A stretch of DNA of 64,000 nucleotides from Dokdonella_A sp044227025 (GTDB taxonomy: Bacteria; Pseudomonadota; Gammaproteobacteria; Xanthomonadales; Rhodanobacteraceae), in contig NZ_JBGAFX010000006.1 in NCBI RefSeq assembly GCF_044227025.1, positions 310,001 through 374,000 on the forward strand, read 5' to 3'. Shown here in pieces: positions 31,201 to 40,000 of this stretch (position 1 is the first letter of the stretch; each line of letters opens with the position of its first letter). The notes below the pieces were generated by a model, which saw only the letters and a list, made by a program, of their open reading frames with translations, was not told the DNA's origin and searched no databases. Both the position numbers and the translations under genes were made by a program.

Positions 31201-34041
31201 GCGCGTGTGCGCATCGTGGCGGAACCCGGACAGATCGCGGCGGGCGAGTCGACCGACACGTTCGACCTCGCCGCGGGCGCTACGCACGAGGCGGCGACAA
31301 CGTTGACAGCGCCACCGCTCGCGTTGACCGCCCATGCCGCCATCCTCGAAGCGCACCTGCCCGCCGATACCCCTGGCCAGTGGCGCCTGCTCGCGCGGCA
31401 GGGCTTTGCGGTCGTCGACGGCTTGCCGCCGACGATCGACTTGCTGGCGCCGCGCTCCGATCGAATGCAACCGGCAGTAGTGCCGTTCAGCGCGCGCATC
31501 GTCGATCTGCATTCGGGCGTTGCCGCGGCCGAGATCAGCATCGACGCCGGCACCTGGCAGCCGCTCAGCGCAGGGGCCGACGGTTTGTACAGCCGTGGTC
31601 TTGGCGGCCTCATCGACGGCACGCATACGCTCAGCGTGCGTGCGCGCGATGGCTGGGGCAACCAGACGCAGACCGCGCCGCTGCCGTTCAGTGTCGATGC
31701 GACGCCACCATTGATCGACATCGCCGGTGTGGCCGATGGCGACCTGCTCAATCACGCCGTCACGCCGCTGGTCACGATCAGCGATGCGCATCTGCAGGCG
31801 AGTGAAATTCGCCTCGACAACGCGGTGTTCGCATCGGGTTCCAGTGTCGACGGCGACGGCAGCCATGTGTTGATCGCCCGGGCGACCGACGACGCCGGCA
31901 ACGCCAGCGTGCGCTCCGTGCGTTTCAGGATCGACCGCACGGCCCCGACCGTCACGATCGTCGCACCCGCGGATGGTGCGGTCGTCGCGCAAGCGTCGGT
32001 CGACGTCGATGTGCTGACCGAACCCGCCGCGTACGTGGCCCTGGTCACCGGCGTGTACCAGAGCAGTGCTGTCGCAGATGCGCAGGGACATGCGCTGTTC
32101 GGCGGCGTACCGCTGGTGAGCGGCTCGAATGCGATCGCCGCGATCGCGCAGGATGGCGTCGGCAACAGCAGTGCCCCGGTGACGATCCATGTCGCTTACG
32201 AGCCAGTGGTCATCGGCCCGTTGACCGGCAGCCTGCAACCGCCGGGTGCGGAACTTGCCTGGGGTACGCCGCTCGGAGTGCACATCGACGTGCACAATCC
32301 GAATGCCGTCGCGCTTGACGCGCAGCATCTGCGCGTGCGCGTGCTCGATCCGCTGCTCGCGCCGCTCGCTGAGCAGACCCTGGAGCATGATTTCGCCGCG
32401 CAAGCGGACTACGCCGCCGATCTCGTGTTCACCAGCGACGGCTGGCCGCTCGGCAACCTGACCCTGGTGCTCGAATTGCAGCAAGCCAGCGGCTGGCTTG
32501 CGCTCGACACGCGCAGCATTGCCCTGGTCGATCGCACGCCGCCGCTGCTTGCGATCACCGCGCCACACGAAGGCGATGTGCTGCGTGCGCCGATCGTGCT
32601 GCACGCCACGGCGGACGATGTACTGAGCGGCATCGCCTCGGTCGAGGCGAGCATCGATGGCGACGACTGGAGTCTGCTCGTCCCCGCCGCGGGCGGTGGC
32701 TACGAATCGGCGCCGCTCGCGCTCGCCGACGGCGACCACCGGCTCGACCTGCGCGGCCACGACGGTGCCGGCAATCTCGGCGGCGCCGCGTCGGTGCATA
32801 TCGCAATCGACACGGCGCCACCGCTGATCAACATCGCCGGCGTTGGTGACGGCGATTTGCTCGCGCATGCGGTCACACCGGCGATAAGCGTGTTCGATCC
32901 GCATCTGTTCAGCAGCGACGTGCGTCTGAATGGCCAGCCGTTCGTGTCAGGCACGGCCATCACGACAAGCGGTGAATACCGCATCGACGTGCAGGCGAGC
33001 GACAGCGCCGGCAACGAAGCATCGACCCGTGTCCGGTTCACGCTCGATCTGGATGCGCCGACGTTGACCTTCACCGCGCCCGCGCCCGATACGGTGGTGA
33101 CGACGCCGAGTGTTGACGTCAGCGGCCAGACCGAAGCGTTGGCGACGGTGCATCTGGTCGCTGCTGCATTCAGCGTCGATATCGCGGCCGATGCTGACGG
33201 GCGCTTCGAGCTGGCCGGTGTGCCGCTGCAGGAAGGCTCGAACACGCTGCTCGCACACGCGACCGATGCCGCCGGCAATGTCGGAACGCAGGCGCAGGTG
33301 AATGTCATCTACCAGCCGCCGCAGGTCGCGATCACCGGCCGGATCCTCGGGCTTTCCACATGGCCGCAGGGCTCGCCGGTGCCAGCGTCGTACTCGGTGC
33401 ACAACACCGGCGCGGTTGCGCTACCCGCATTGCCGTTGCGCTTTGAATTGCGCGCGGCGACTGGTGGCGACGTGCTGCTCGAAGACGCGTTTGCCATCGA
33501 CCTGCCGATCGGCGCCGAGGCCGACGGCACTCGCGATCTCGCCGCCGCGTCGATGCCGGCCGGTGGCTACACCTTGACCTTGTCGGCGAATTTGCCGACA
33601 GCAGCCGGCTGGAGCGTTCTCGACAGCGTGCCATTGACGTTGCTGATGTCGCCGTGCCGGCACGCCGACTTGATCTTCGCCGATGGTTTCGACGGCATTG
33701 GTGTACTGCGCGACGATTCAATCTACTGCGATGGCTTCGATCCGGCGACGCTCGCGCTTGCCCTCGCCCGCAGCGGACTCGAGCCGTGGATCGAAGCCAC
33801 CGCCTGGTTGGCGGAGGCTTCGCCTGACGCGACCCGACAGGCGCGCGTCGCGGCGGCATCGCCGCAACCGAAGCCACGGATGCCGCAACCGCGCGCGGTG
33901 GTGGCGTCGGCCCGGTTTGCACCGTCGCCACACCATGCGCGCATGCCGCATGCGTTGCCGATTGCGAGGGAGGCGCGCGGACTGCTGTTCGCACGCGTTG
34001 ATGCTGCTGCGCCCACAGGCGCGCAAGAGGAGATGCGCTGA
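16294..34041 (+). CDS. Giant 5915-residue secreted multidomain protein (zincin-like, CARDB, Ig, FN3)
   Basis: Signal peptide at about residues 1-28. A zincin-like N-domain has HELMH at 173-177, the HExxH pattern of metalloproteases, but I cannot name the third ligand. Residues about 380-630 look like alpha-toroid repeats (WLESQQAADGHWQD, LGSQQNVDGSFG). CARDB-type repeats follow at about 635-1200. Three FlgD-Ig-like units start near 1216, 1920 and 2844 (each SPNGDG or SPNADG). Propeller-like regions lie near 1370-1840 and 4260-4550. Many Ig-like and at least six FN3-like units follow, one FN3 interrupted near 3843-3976 by an F5/8-type lectin-like domain. IFADGFD lies near 5795, about 120 residues before the end, and is followed by IYCDGFD. 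The stop overlaps the RHS start by one base. I infer an adhesin-like surface or extracellular protein working with the RHS protein. Confidence 0.85.
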   Translation: MRTYLSATLSRFIWAVCAGLALVHARADEAPRELQDCVQTVEPRSGKAAAGTPLIGAAEDIGNVSVMEVSGDYRKGFNEPRRQAATRFYQTHEDRYDFLVVFTTFEFDTGAALAFHNLVRNDTAGLGQPMLDLGADFGSPSRLQGYIDMAAMSRYSFNSIAPDYHKSVDTLAHELMHRWGVAVHFIDASGQDSADLIGQQASHWSYFVDTDASVMYGSDWQAQADGSFRSVDIRHRYSPLDLYLAGFASREEVPPFTLIRNANAGAATDLPELGASIHGVAETITIDQIIAASGARVPSAANAQRDFNAALILLKRPGENVATERLLQLERFRVRFQQQLTEMTDGRAAIHIYTQARGAAAAPPTILHGSGSTAAPGGVPAAIVWLESQQAADGHWQDRPATALRDTVAVVRALEELDPAYPGLALARAWLADHPVANIDQRSWRLIGAQGDSDATALAAAQDSHGGFALESGWNASSVDTALVAAALTDHGRDAPGLNAALQALGSQQNVDGSFGVAPGGRGHLLPTLRVASLLARQSDSDSTQRLAQVSGWMQTRQAADGGVGTPLQSALASTVDTYALFGRLTLASELTIGVRNFVRQQQQVSGDWGGSTYLTATAMLAYAHDQRPNLTLATAPTIAPVPLQDGERATLSAVVANSGNVPIAATALRWYDGDPDLGGVRIGGDVVVPDLAAGSSANVKQYWDTTGLAGTHELWLVLDAAGAVVEASEIDNRGQLSATVLPPSTQPDLALTAADFSLVPASVSTLPSAIHVTGTLRNIGAQGASGAVLRLYAQPDLSHALAEASVDVPARGSVPIELAFTATQAATLNLLVRADPDGAIAEGSEANNDAELTLRFGESLDLETTNADLALLTTPALVGRSLDFEGTVRNRGTVDSPPVTLHAEVVQDGVATPIFDGAIQVTAGQNSRRRFTWRPLQPGPVQLRVVLDPANQVAETDEGNNVGVLDFTVDAPTQADLTFISESLVFLPTPALEGQPFTATLGVRNLSSVATGAFRVALYAADPHTGAVAIGSSTVASLAGSSQTSVSISVPDMPLRGDQRLFAQIDADDQIAEGDEGNNTVVQPLRVLALPDLAISVADVVLSPPLPAPGQSVQARVTVRNLGGQDAQGVKVRLLEGDVASGVPAGADIDAGTLPAGASTTLVWNWTLGLNANSRSVSAIVDPEDIVREGSADNNVASLPYDVQDSDFFTSERYISPNGDGVQDAAAIVFRMQQADPVEVDVINGALYTVRHFSDIALNGDLRGQVLWDGRDDRGRIVPDGDYRIVAAGGDGHLSDVHVTVDNNHSSLLEAVGTPHGVYGELPTGLVDPRIPPASGALRDQIFGRWGLNGGPSGVYRTDTVYPRLIPLISIFWLDAYGTANNAGVLQAQAIAFSHDGSNLVAALRGTRGWEPGIWIAKTAVDQIDAPIILAEFDGVEDLPVLGFADATTVLAGPDRDGMLDAIDVTSHVVSPLRPLEQEFRSGGVNTIVPLGILHATSDSPVAFLPRDPAKPLIRLQPESVEAGEIYDAQVSPSGAAVAVYRRNSERETIELVDLARGTRSMLASLPSSIAHGELSGNVLSVGHLGMGWLSSRNQLLVMDAASQLLTIHSESGQRLSQRELPSMHRIGAYWLQDRQPPIPTDPASIFATTFAGLAGEPCTGPFGDAGVERRIFDPARNQLLLGLGEDVAHDVFNEGWNLVLDPGIRTYFSFDADDGGAEVIQQGTLLPLQSEADQMVYPLLEPCLGSPAASWPQLILRDGATIRTDGRIQSIDRGVLPESWPQQGAQIQQIWPDDARTLLSNGKMFTTLQNLHAVLHARTLGRGIELSGIAADRNFASYHIDWAPIENQGPSAWQALLPSTPDEVVMDEFMTWVPPQPGTFVIRLTVVDKAGNRTSVQATASSFDSSVIDNFSLAPRYFSPNGDGIKDVVVAKYRVRLPATLAIRITDASGAQVRSVDLTYGAADIGAQEFSWDGRNDNGQRVPDARYRLSIDGFAAWVTIDSVAPELGGDVPPAYVRQLPCDPNDHGDHCPPRVEVRPQVRFASRDPNVVHLSLQSSPIGSGDWSEAYSREDTSMGRSGDPADPRYWLQLPLPASSYATRQFRLVATDAAGNTRGLAIGNAEDVLALERVSEDRGPDSGADSRPSFPYQAPPFDGAPDTHDWQAIPVDRDADGDYLAAANVVTGLVRVAVEIADPQSPQQWTERAMHVLEDVPCAPLGPCLHRVPGDLRIPLDVHDLPAGGLALVRLRGEHSDGRRFYSNQGYLRIGGIDQPVCTSVDHGYASVNALEYLDGVAHATLHYMQDDGVHTVEADRFADDQMFFRAPWIGGQPNAWVTATDAAGRTYRSKDVAMSCPQPPTYPDFRYIGAYVAPVIRDQCDGQPTGRIALGFDIVVPGPAAPKYPVPRHYRLSYTDGISGSPVVLAEGDNPDEVSQRYEVSTEGWPEGQYAAALDVEYPDGRHQSFPAPLPVTRQAPTIAIELPRTGERVCALPTGDEQQFPASIDLHSATQASYRLGIGAGPAPTRFACELAVGERYTLPQVIPCPSYSEIAGFSLQGLDGLTSRLAGHFESLNGVATLQMKGLGWSGGTVCEQRTFVLDSLVELAERQPPRTVVPILRADAPIVGISTHGDSTHAQGLFFLRADEPVSVEATLHRAHIVGEDRELQLDSESLATLVPRNAASGDINIAWDGNLNSQSAADGLYGIAIDGGDDCTHTRRIVYGALVDSTPPVVQLTSPAAGSTVVTAAVPIAGSVQDNVILTGWQLDFATAASPDNWQNIATGTSPVPVPEVLRNWSRGSLSGAVDIRLTATDAMGNRSEAHLPLLLAEPSVLIGGADVQPMLFSPNADGVLDAARVQLNLLHGATVDLRVLDAGGGLLSTLYVGPQPAGAAGYAWNGAGSQGQIVSDGPYKVRIQAQDGTAPAETVDLGVIVDSTPPLAEVRRPAGAFASSTSSVELHFDDLHFAGYEARLTRVSDGVQIATQSGTQAGDVVLATLAGVAEGRYALHVEARDGAGNKTVRDSEFEIDATAPVVALETPADGALIASASATSVVGSVDDPHLATWTLAVASENEDIWTDLKAGSASMPSGELLAWTPNLPDGRYRLRLRATDQAGSATEVVHVIDIDGTVPTALISAPADGSYIRGASNVDGTATDAHFAGYRLSVIVAAQVGSGQWSDIYAGTEPVDAGRLAAINLGLTENDYLLRLTVTDRVGLSSSSQVRVRIDSQPPPAPIGLSGQVGNHRDALLDWSAVVAGDLAGYVVYRGDERITPTAVATTHYVDQDAPEGNWPYRVRAVDQAGNESAPSNTVTLLIDHTPPTVQILRPRAGERVHGTYDIVGTAYSSDDFKRYTLAAQAIVPPHDAQVLANGTLALQGHTLAAWDTSTLEQDASVRLHLEAEDTHGNVAQTDVDVVIDNAPPAKPEGLVAILVGADAQVHWNANSEADLLGYLLYRDNGLVNATGPNLPADLRPFALTDVQYLDAHVPDGQHTYVVYAIDQAGNVSLASDPASLDPLDNTPPSMTIESPAEDARFESSITVLATSRDSDIAQVQFAYRAQGVSSWTDFGPALTSAPYRVTWTPASDIAYGTYEIRALARDAGGRYDPAPPSVRVVRVDLTAPDAPTNLHAHADGDTVHLTWNASSAVDVTGYLLARNGSSLATLPATAVTSDDVPAGDGHYTYTVSAIDGAGHASPSNVADATVFSVSMQQPFTPSAQASVDLFGHSARAGSIALHVETESGAADASAGTTSADGAIALSAQALAMRSNHFTLRVTDAAGDISRPAEWWVDRGALPATPTGLAASIDDHLVTLGWDPNSEPDLLGYRVFRNGQPLSADHLLGELTVASSASGSNAAAAVDADPQSYWEAGVYDRSADSDTDPALELAWVEPRIVVGANLAWSSLGLADGRFDIEAWSGHAWVRVAQVRGTAQLTSTITFSQAYRTTRVRLILRSEGTDTGSYRTYQLTDVRLNERPLQSATSLAETVLDGSWHYQVTAVNAYAFESAPSDPVNAGIGDTQGPDAVVLSGELIGNSATLSWSASAASDVARYELQRDGQPTATIAAGAPLNYVDAGLMLGTYAYVVRAYDAFDNEGPPSNTVTLTVTGDGPGVPVGLVVTAPAQGAELDISWQPGSGAASVRYALRRATSAIGPFAVVADDLLVTTYRDLPLANGNTYFYTVEAFDAAGDASGQSAPASGTPRDHVAPGQPVLTYPTVAGEPIAMSSAATDVCGLAEAGTIVDLDRSGTAVGTFPARTGYEARTAQITNYGTPPLVAPSGTRIATVNYDGVIVVTDIDDAVAAFVSPPATRLATWAAHGEVLYYSLEGSDTLYRWELGRAPEPFIPPIAAITAFAPNTRGSAYAAAGTVVVGSTPTDGVWLFDAVGGAPRRIGDIASVTLSQQQPLRWSPDGTHLLVIESAAIHLVDTLTAQVQAVLPVTPAAAATWSPDGQRVAHALASGTGSDELRVFDIAGSTDTTLQDGRDSVFALAWSPAGEGIAVLDAHGLDVVDPASAASLPLRVGYMGWTTLSWSASGRIAAGSSYELYLAYLPGWFCASQVPLSGGTNLFSARASDAAGNHGFGSAPIEVDVPTGELPDLAVTAADLFVVPPSGATVDDFALLVTLHNNGPAAVEQPELVATLVAPDGARMALDVPVLASLPGHSAVSVTVPIGALAAAGTYRIDVAADPAQRVREGREDNNAASTTLAVSADGAPLLDLNLASTVFAPGRSVTGEFAVSNTGSPFAGHVKLDVQDAAGAPVADLGDVALPTLGFGQHWSAPVSWATNGVFAGDYRLRARLYAAAGGAPISERVVAFTLQAVRHIQLNLGPDSPTQVVGNDVVAHSSLVFSDGNALLEGAVLRLGVFDAAGSEVWYSEQALGTLLPGYEIARDDRWPTAARAEGVYTLRLTLLSAAYTAMAEATVSLTAATPTATLSGSLAFDPGTTLVAGQGVQLRARIVNPGSAAIAGVQARVRIVAEPGQIAAGESTDTFDLAAGATHEAATTLTAPPLALTAHAAILEAHLPADTPGQWRLLARQGFAVVDGLPPTIDLLAPRSDRMQPAVVPFSARIVDLHSGVAAAEISIDAGTWQPLSAGADGLYSRGLGGLIDGTHTLSVRARDGWGNQTQTAPLPFSVDATPPLIDIAGVADGDLLNHAVTPLVTISDAHLQASEIRLDNAVFASGSSVDGDGSHVLIARATDDAGNASVRSVRFRIDRTAPTVTIVAPADGAVVAQASVDVDVLTEPAAYVALVTGVYQSSAVADAQGHALFGGVPLVSGSNAIAAIAQDGVGNSSAPVTIHVAYEPVVIGPLTGSLQPPGAELAWGTPLGVHIDVHNPNAVALDAQHLRVRVLDPLLAPLAEQTLEHDFAAQADYAADLVFTSDGWPLGNLTLVLELQQASGWLALDTRSIALVDRTPPLLAITAPHEGDVLRAPIVLHATADDVLSGIASVEASIDGDDWSLLVPAAGGGYESAPLALADGDHRLDLRGHDGAGNLGGAASVHIAIDTAPPLINIAGVGDGDLLAHAVTPAISVFDPHLFSSDVRLNGQPFVSGTAITTSGEYRIDVQASDSAGNEASTRVRFTLDLDAPTLTFTAPAPDTVVTTPSVDVSGQTEALATVHLVAAAFSVDIAADADGRFELAGVPLQEGSNTLLAHATDAAGNVGTQAQVNVIYQPPQVAITGRILGLSTWPQGSPVPASYSVHNTGAVALPALPLRFELRAATGGDVLLEDAFAIDLPIGAEADGTRDLAAASMPAGGYTLTLSANLPTAAGWSVLDSVPLTLLMSPCRHADLIFADGFDGIGVLRDDSIYCDGFDPATLALALARSGLEPWIEATAWLAEASPDATRQARVAAASPQPKPRMPQPRAVVASARFAPSPHHARMPHALPIAREARGLLFARVDAAAPTGAQEEMR

Positions 34042-37000
34042 TGTGTATCGCAGGGATGGCGAAATATGCGCGAGCGCTGATGCACGCGCATGCGTTCATG
34101 GCGGCAATGGCTGTGGTGCTGGCAGTGGCGGGCGCGTCGTCAGCCGATGCTGCGGCAGCGCGGTCTGGCACGCACGTCAAGGGCGGCGTGGAGCCTGCGC
34201 GCACAGCCGCGCCGCCGTCGCTGGCCGGCGACGATCCGCTCACGCGCGCCTGGCTGGCCGGAACCGATGCACGTGCCGCCGTCGCGGCGGCACTCGCAGA
34301 GCGCCCGACGCAGGCCTCGGCGAAAGGCGTGCCGTCGCAGCATTCAGCGTTCGGTGGCTATGTGGCGAGCCTTCGCCGTGTCGCGCAGGCTGCCGTGCAG
34401 GTCGAACGCGCGTGGTCGAGCAAAACGACGCATGTTGCCAGCGAGTCACTTGGCGCTGCGTTGAACGACCTTGAGGCGCAGCGTTTGCTGGTCGATGCGC
34501 GTATTGCACAGATCGATCGTTTGGTGAAAACGTTGCCTGCCCTCGCAGGCCAGCGCTGGCAAGCGCATCGCGCCGGCCTTCTCGCCGCGTTGTCGCGCAT
34601 CGATGCACTGGCGCAGCCCGACGCCGCCGCGTCGCGCACCAGCGAACTGCGCGCCGCGATCGATGACGAGCTGCGCGATGCCGCACCGGCGTACGGTGCG
34701 GCCAGCCTGCCCGTATTCCGGCCGCGCGTCGCGGCGCGCGATCCGCAGATCACGCCAGCGGTGACGCCGAGCTATGCCGATGCGACCCGTGACGTCGAGC
34801 CGATCGCCGCAGACTACGGCGCAAGCGAGGACGCGCCACTGTCCGCGCCGATCCTTGCACAGGCCGAGGCACTCGGCCACGACTACACGCGCATCTTCGA
34901 TTTCGTGCGCAGCCAGGTGCGCACGCAGTGGTATGCCGGCGCGCAGAAGGGCGCCGAGGCGACGCTGCGCGCGCACGCCGGCAACGACGCCGACCAGGCC
35001 AGCCTCCTGATTGCCCTGCTGCGCGCGAGCGGCGCGCCGGCGCGCTATGTGCGCGGCGTGTTCGATGTGCCGGTCACCGACCTTGCGGCGATGCTCGGCG
35101 TGCGCGGCGACGACGTGGGCCGCGCATTGACCGCCGCGGGCGTGCCGAATCGGCCGTTGGTCAGCGGCGGTCATATCCGCGCGTTCGCGATCGAGCAGGT
35201 GTACGTGTCGGCGTGGCTACCGTATGCGAACTACCGCGGCACGGCAGCCGACCTCGACGGGCGTGCATGGATTCCGCTGGCGCCGGCGATCAAGCCGCAC
35301 CGGTTTGTGCCCGCCGCGGGAGCGCTCGCGCGCGCCGGCATCGTGCCCGGAACCTTTGTCGAGCAGTATCTCGCCTCGTCGCAGACGCTGGCGCCGCTCG
35401 ACCTGCTGCGCCAGCAGGTGAGCGATGCGTTGTCGCAACTGACGCCGGCACTTGCCTACGCCGCTCAGCTCTCACATCGGGAGGTGGACGCGGCGCCGCT
35501 CGAACTGTTGCCGGCGAGCCTGCCCGTGCCGGTCGAGGCAGTCACCGGCGAGTTCGCGCAGCTGCCCGAGACCTTGCGCCAGCACGCACACGTCGTCGTG
35601 CGCGCAGGCAGCAGCGAGAGCGATGCGGTGGTGTTCGACCACACGTTTCCACTCGCGCAATTGTTGGATCGGCGCGTCACCTTGTCCTATCAGCCGGCCT
35701 CGATCGACGACGGCCGCATCGCGGACGCGCACGGCGGGGTAGGTTCGACGCCGCCCTATCTAATTCACTTGCGCGTGGTGCTCAACGTCGCAGGTCAGCC
35801 GGCGGCGAGCGGCGGCGGCGAGCTAGAGGGTGGCGCCGCCCATCGCGTGGAGATCACGCTGGACGGGCCGGCCGGGAGCGTCTCGGCGGCGCAGCAGGTC
35901 ACCGCTGGCGGCCTTGCCGCGCTGGTGTTCGACGCGCAAGACAACGAACCGGCCGAACAGGCCGACAACGAGGTGCTCGTCGGCGAAAGCGAAACCAGGG
36001 CAGCGCGCGTGCTGGCGAACTTCGGCGCACGTTACCTCGCCAACTGGGATCGTGCCGAGGGCGAACTCGCAAATCTTCTTGGCGTCAGCGTGGTGCAGCC
36101 GTTTCCGTCGGTTGCCCTGGTCATCAACCAGTACGACGTCGAGCGCATCAATGGCGTCGCCGATGCGCTCGACTGGCGCGGTGTCGCGATCGACGCGGCA
36201 TTGCGTCCGCGCGAACCGATCGCGCAGAGCGCCAATGCAACCGCCGCCATGGACTGGATGGCGCTGGCCGCACTGCAGGGTTCGGTGCTGGAGCACCTGC
36301 TGTTCGAGCAGCAGTGGGCGGTGGACAGCCTTTCCGCCGACAAGGGCCTCGCGCTCGCGCGCGAGCAGGGTATTCCTGTGCTCAACCTGACCCAGGCCAG
36401 TGGCCTCTCCGGCCTCAACCAGCCGCAAGCGGTGCAGGAGACGATTGCGCAATGGCTCGCGCGCGGCTACGTGGTCGATGTGCCGCGCGATCCGATCACG
36501 TACGAGGACTGGAGCGGAGCGGTGTGGCGGGTTCGCTCGCTGCCTACCGGTGAAGCGGGCTACTTCATCGCGGGCGCACTCGCGGGGGGCTCCACCGCGA
36601 TGCCGCCCGAACTCTGGTATTTCCGCGATCTGGTGGAATGGCTCTCCAATCCCTACGGAGCAGAGGCCTCGGAAGACCCGCGCAGTGCCGTCGCGATCTC
36701 GCTCGATGCATCGGCACAGTTTCAGGACGGCGTGGTCGATACCGAAGTGGCGAAGCCGCTGCTCGCCTTCCTGCAGGACGCGCAAGGGCGCCCGGTCAAG
36801 GGGGCGATCGTGCACTTCACGCGCACGCTCGGCTCCGGCCATCTGATCGATGCCAACGGTCAGCCGGTGGATGCGCTGACGACGACAACCGACCAACGGG
36901 GCGTCGCGCACGCGCGCTACCGGTTTGGCCAGCGCCAGCAAGGGGTTGGAAACTATCGGGTAGTTCCCGACCAGCCGCATCCGCAATGGGTCGAAGCGCA

Positions 37001-40000
37001 GACCGTCGAGGTGTTCGCCGAATCCGATCTCGGCAACCTGCAACCGGGTCAGCCGTACTGGTTGTACGCCTGGCCTGACTTGCCGACGACGCTGGTATTG
37101 CAGGGGCCCGATGCCGGCAGCCTCACGCCGGGCCTGAGTTATGAACAGATCGAGATGCAGGTGACCGATCGTTTCGACAACGGCGTCGCCAACGTCGCGG
37201 TGAATCTGACGGCGGCGACGCAGTACACGCCTGTCGCCCTGTGCTGGGGGACGGCCTCCATCACACCCACCGATGCCGCCTTGTTTGAAGGCGACCAATG
37301 TCCGCGCGATCAATTGCAACTGACCGGCAATGCCTGCGCCACGCCGGCGCTGTCGCTGCGGTCGCAATCTCGGCCGAGCACTGTTTTTGTGGTGCCGCCG
37401 GCGACCGCGCAGGCAACGGTAACGGTGGCAGGCGTCGCAGCAGGCGACGATGCGAGCCTGCACTTGTCCACCGGAAACCGCTTCGATGCGTGCTCCGATC
37501 CGCACGACGTCGTCGTCGCGTGGAGCTACGTGCCGGGTAGCGGCCTCATGCCGCAACATGGCTCCAGGCATTTCAAACCGCTGGATGCTGCGGCGCCCGG
37601 CGATGTGGTGCCGTTGCGTTCGGACTTCTGGGGCGCAACGTTGGTCGCCAACGCCAGCTACGTGCGCGTCGACTGGCAGCCGATCCACAATGCCTATTGG
37701 GCGGGTTTCCTCGCCAATGGCAGTCTCGTCGGCTATCACGAAGTGGCTGATGCGCAGGGTCAACCGAGCGGCAGCTACGTGCTCGACGTACGCGCCGGAC
37801 CGGAAGCAGGTCCGATCCACGGGCGCATCTTTGCCAAACGGAGCGGCCCGCCGGTGGATGACCCCAATGGTGGGGATACGACCCATGCCTGGTCGCTGGA
37901 CCTGCGCGCTCCGACGGTCGCGCCCGCCTCGGTCCCGCTGACACCGTTCGGCGTCACCGATGCGCCGATGCTTTTCAAGGCGAGTGGCACGCCGGAGGAC
38001 TACCTCGCTTCGCCGGCCGCGCTCGAGTTCCTGCAAGACGACGAGGTGTTGTTCAGCTGTGCCGGGGTAATGCAACAGATCGCCACGCTCGCCTGCAACG
38101 TGCCGCGCGGCGTGCCGATCGACGCCAGCAAACACTACAGCGTGCGAACCGTGCTCAACGACGGCACCCCGTTCCGCTTCCAATCGCCGCGCACCCCGGT
38201 GTTGTTCGGCAGCGGCATCGTCGCCGGCTACGGCGTGCTGCCGCATCCGCTCGATGGAGGGTCGCAGCCACCGGGCGGCGAGATCGGTGACGAGTTGGCG
38301 CTGGTGCAAGGCCGCTATCCGACCGCGCTCGCGATCGAGGACAGCGTCGATATCCCGAGCGGCTATTCGTGCGCGTCGAGCGCGCGCTTCGGCTACGTGC
38401 TGGCGCAGGATGCGACCGTTTCCCTCGCCTTCTATCGGCTCGACGTCGGCGGCAACCCGGCCAGCGTCGCGACGTGGACGGCGCTCGACAACGTTTCAGT
38501 GACGCACGGTCTCAACGACGTGCCGATCACCTCGGATCATCTGCCGACCGGCGCCTACAAGTACGAGTTCAAGGCGGTCTCCGGCGACGGCACCATCGAA
38601 TCGTATGCCGGTCGTGCCGATCATGGCAGTGAGCGGCACGATGCGCTGCCGCTGGCGCATTCGTTCGTGAAGGGCGTGGATGTCCATTCCGGCGGCGCCG
38701 TCTTGTCGGAAGAGGACATCGCAGTCGGCGGTCGCGGTCCGGGCATGAAGCTCACCCGCACGTATGCAAGCCACCAGGGCAACGAGCGGACGTTCTTCGG
38801 CCGCGGCTGGTCATCCGAGCTGGATGCGCAGGTGCTGATCGACGACTGCGGGTCGCGCATCGTGACAGGTTCGGCGGGGCAGGGGCAGCGTTTCGTGCGC
38901 GATCCCGACGACCACGACGCCAGCGACGGCTACCGCTATCTCGCGACCAGCGGCTATCACGGCACGCTGGTCGAGATGGCCGGCAACTACGACTTCTACG
39001 CGAAGGATGGAACGCGCCATCATTTCGCCGAGGCCGACACGCGCGGTCCGCGCCTGAGCTACATCGAGGACACCAACCGCAATCGCGTCGGCTACGCGTA
39101 TGAATCGAATCAGGGCGCGAAGCGTGTCAAGCGCGTCGAGGACTCGGCCGGCCGTGCAATCGATCTCACCTACGTCATCAAGCACGTCGAGCGCCAATCG
39201 GGCGGATACACCCTCAAGGAATCCTTCACGGTCGTCAGCGACGCGCGCGGCCCGGGCGGCTTGCTGGTGCACTACGACTACGACGATCTCGGCAACCTGA
39301 GCAAGACGACACGCAGCGATGCCAGCCATCTCGGCGACCGCACGCACGCTTATGCGTATATCGATCTCGGCGACATCTGCACTGGCGATCCGGATGACGG
39401 CGGGGTCATCTGCCACCGCCTCGGCTATCGCCTGAAGACGACCACCAATGTGCCGGACGCAGCGGTGCGAACCTACGACTACGCGCTCGGCTGGTCGGGC
39501 ATCAACACCGACCACGGGGTGGTCTACATCCCCGAGCAGCGTGTCCACACGGTCACCGAGCCCGATGCGGGGGTCACCACGTTCGACTATGTGGGTATTC
39601 GCGGTCTCGGCCCGGTCACGACCGACATCACGGATGCGCGAACCAAGCCGAGCCACTACGCGCTGAACCGCTACGGCGCTGCCGAGGGCGTGACCGATCC
39701 GGCAGGAACGACGACAACCGAATGGGACCTCCAGCACCTCGAACCGCATGTGGTCACGGATGCGCTCGGTACCACGACGACGTACACCTATGACGATGCA
39801 GGCAATCGCGTTTCCGAAGCGATCGTCCATCCGACGGCTGGCACGATCACGCGCAGCTGGACCTACAAGCCGCGGGGCGAATTCGATCCGCCGTACGTCC
39901 GCAATCGCGTCGATGTCGCCACCGATGGCCGCGGCCACCCGACCCGCTACGACTACGATGTTCACGGAAACCTCACCGGCACGACGCGAGGCGGGATCAC

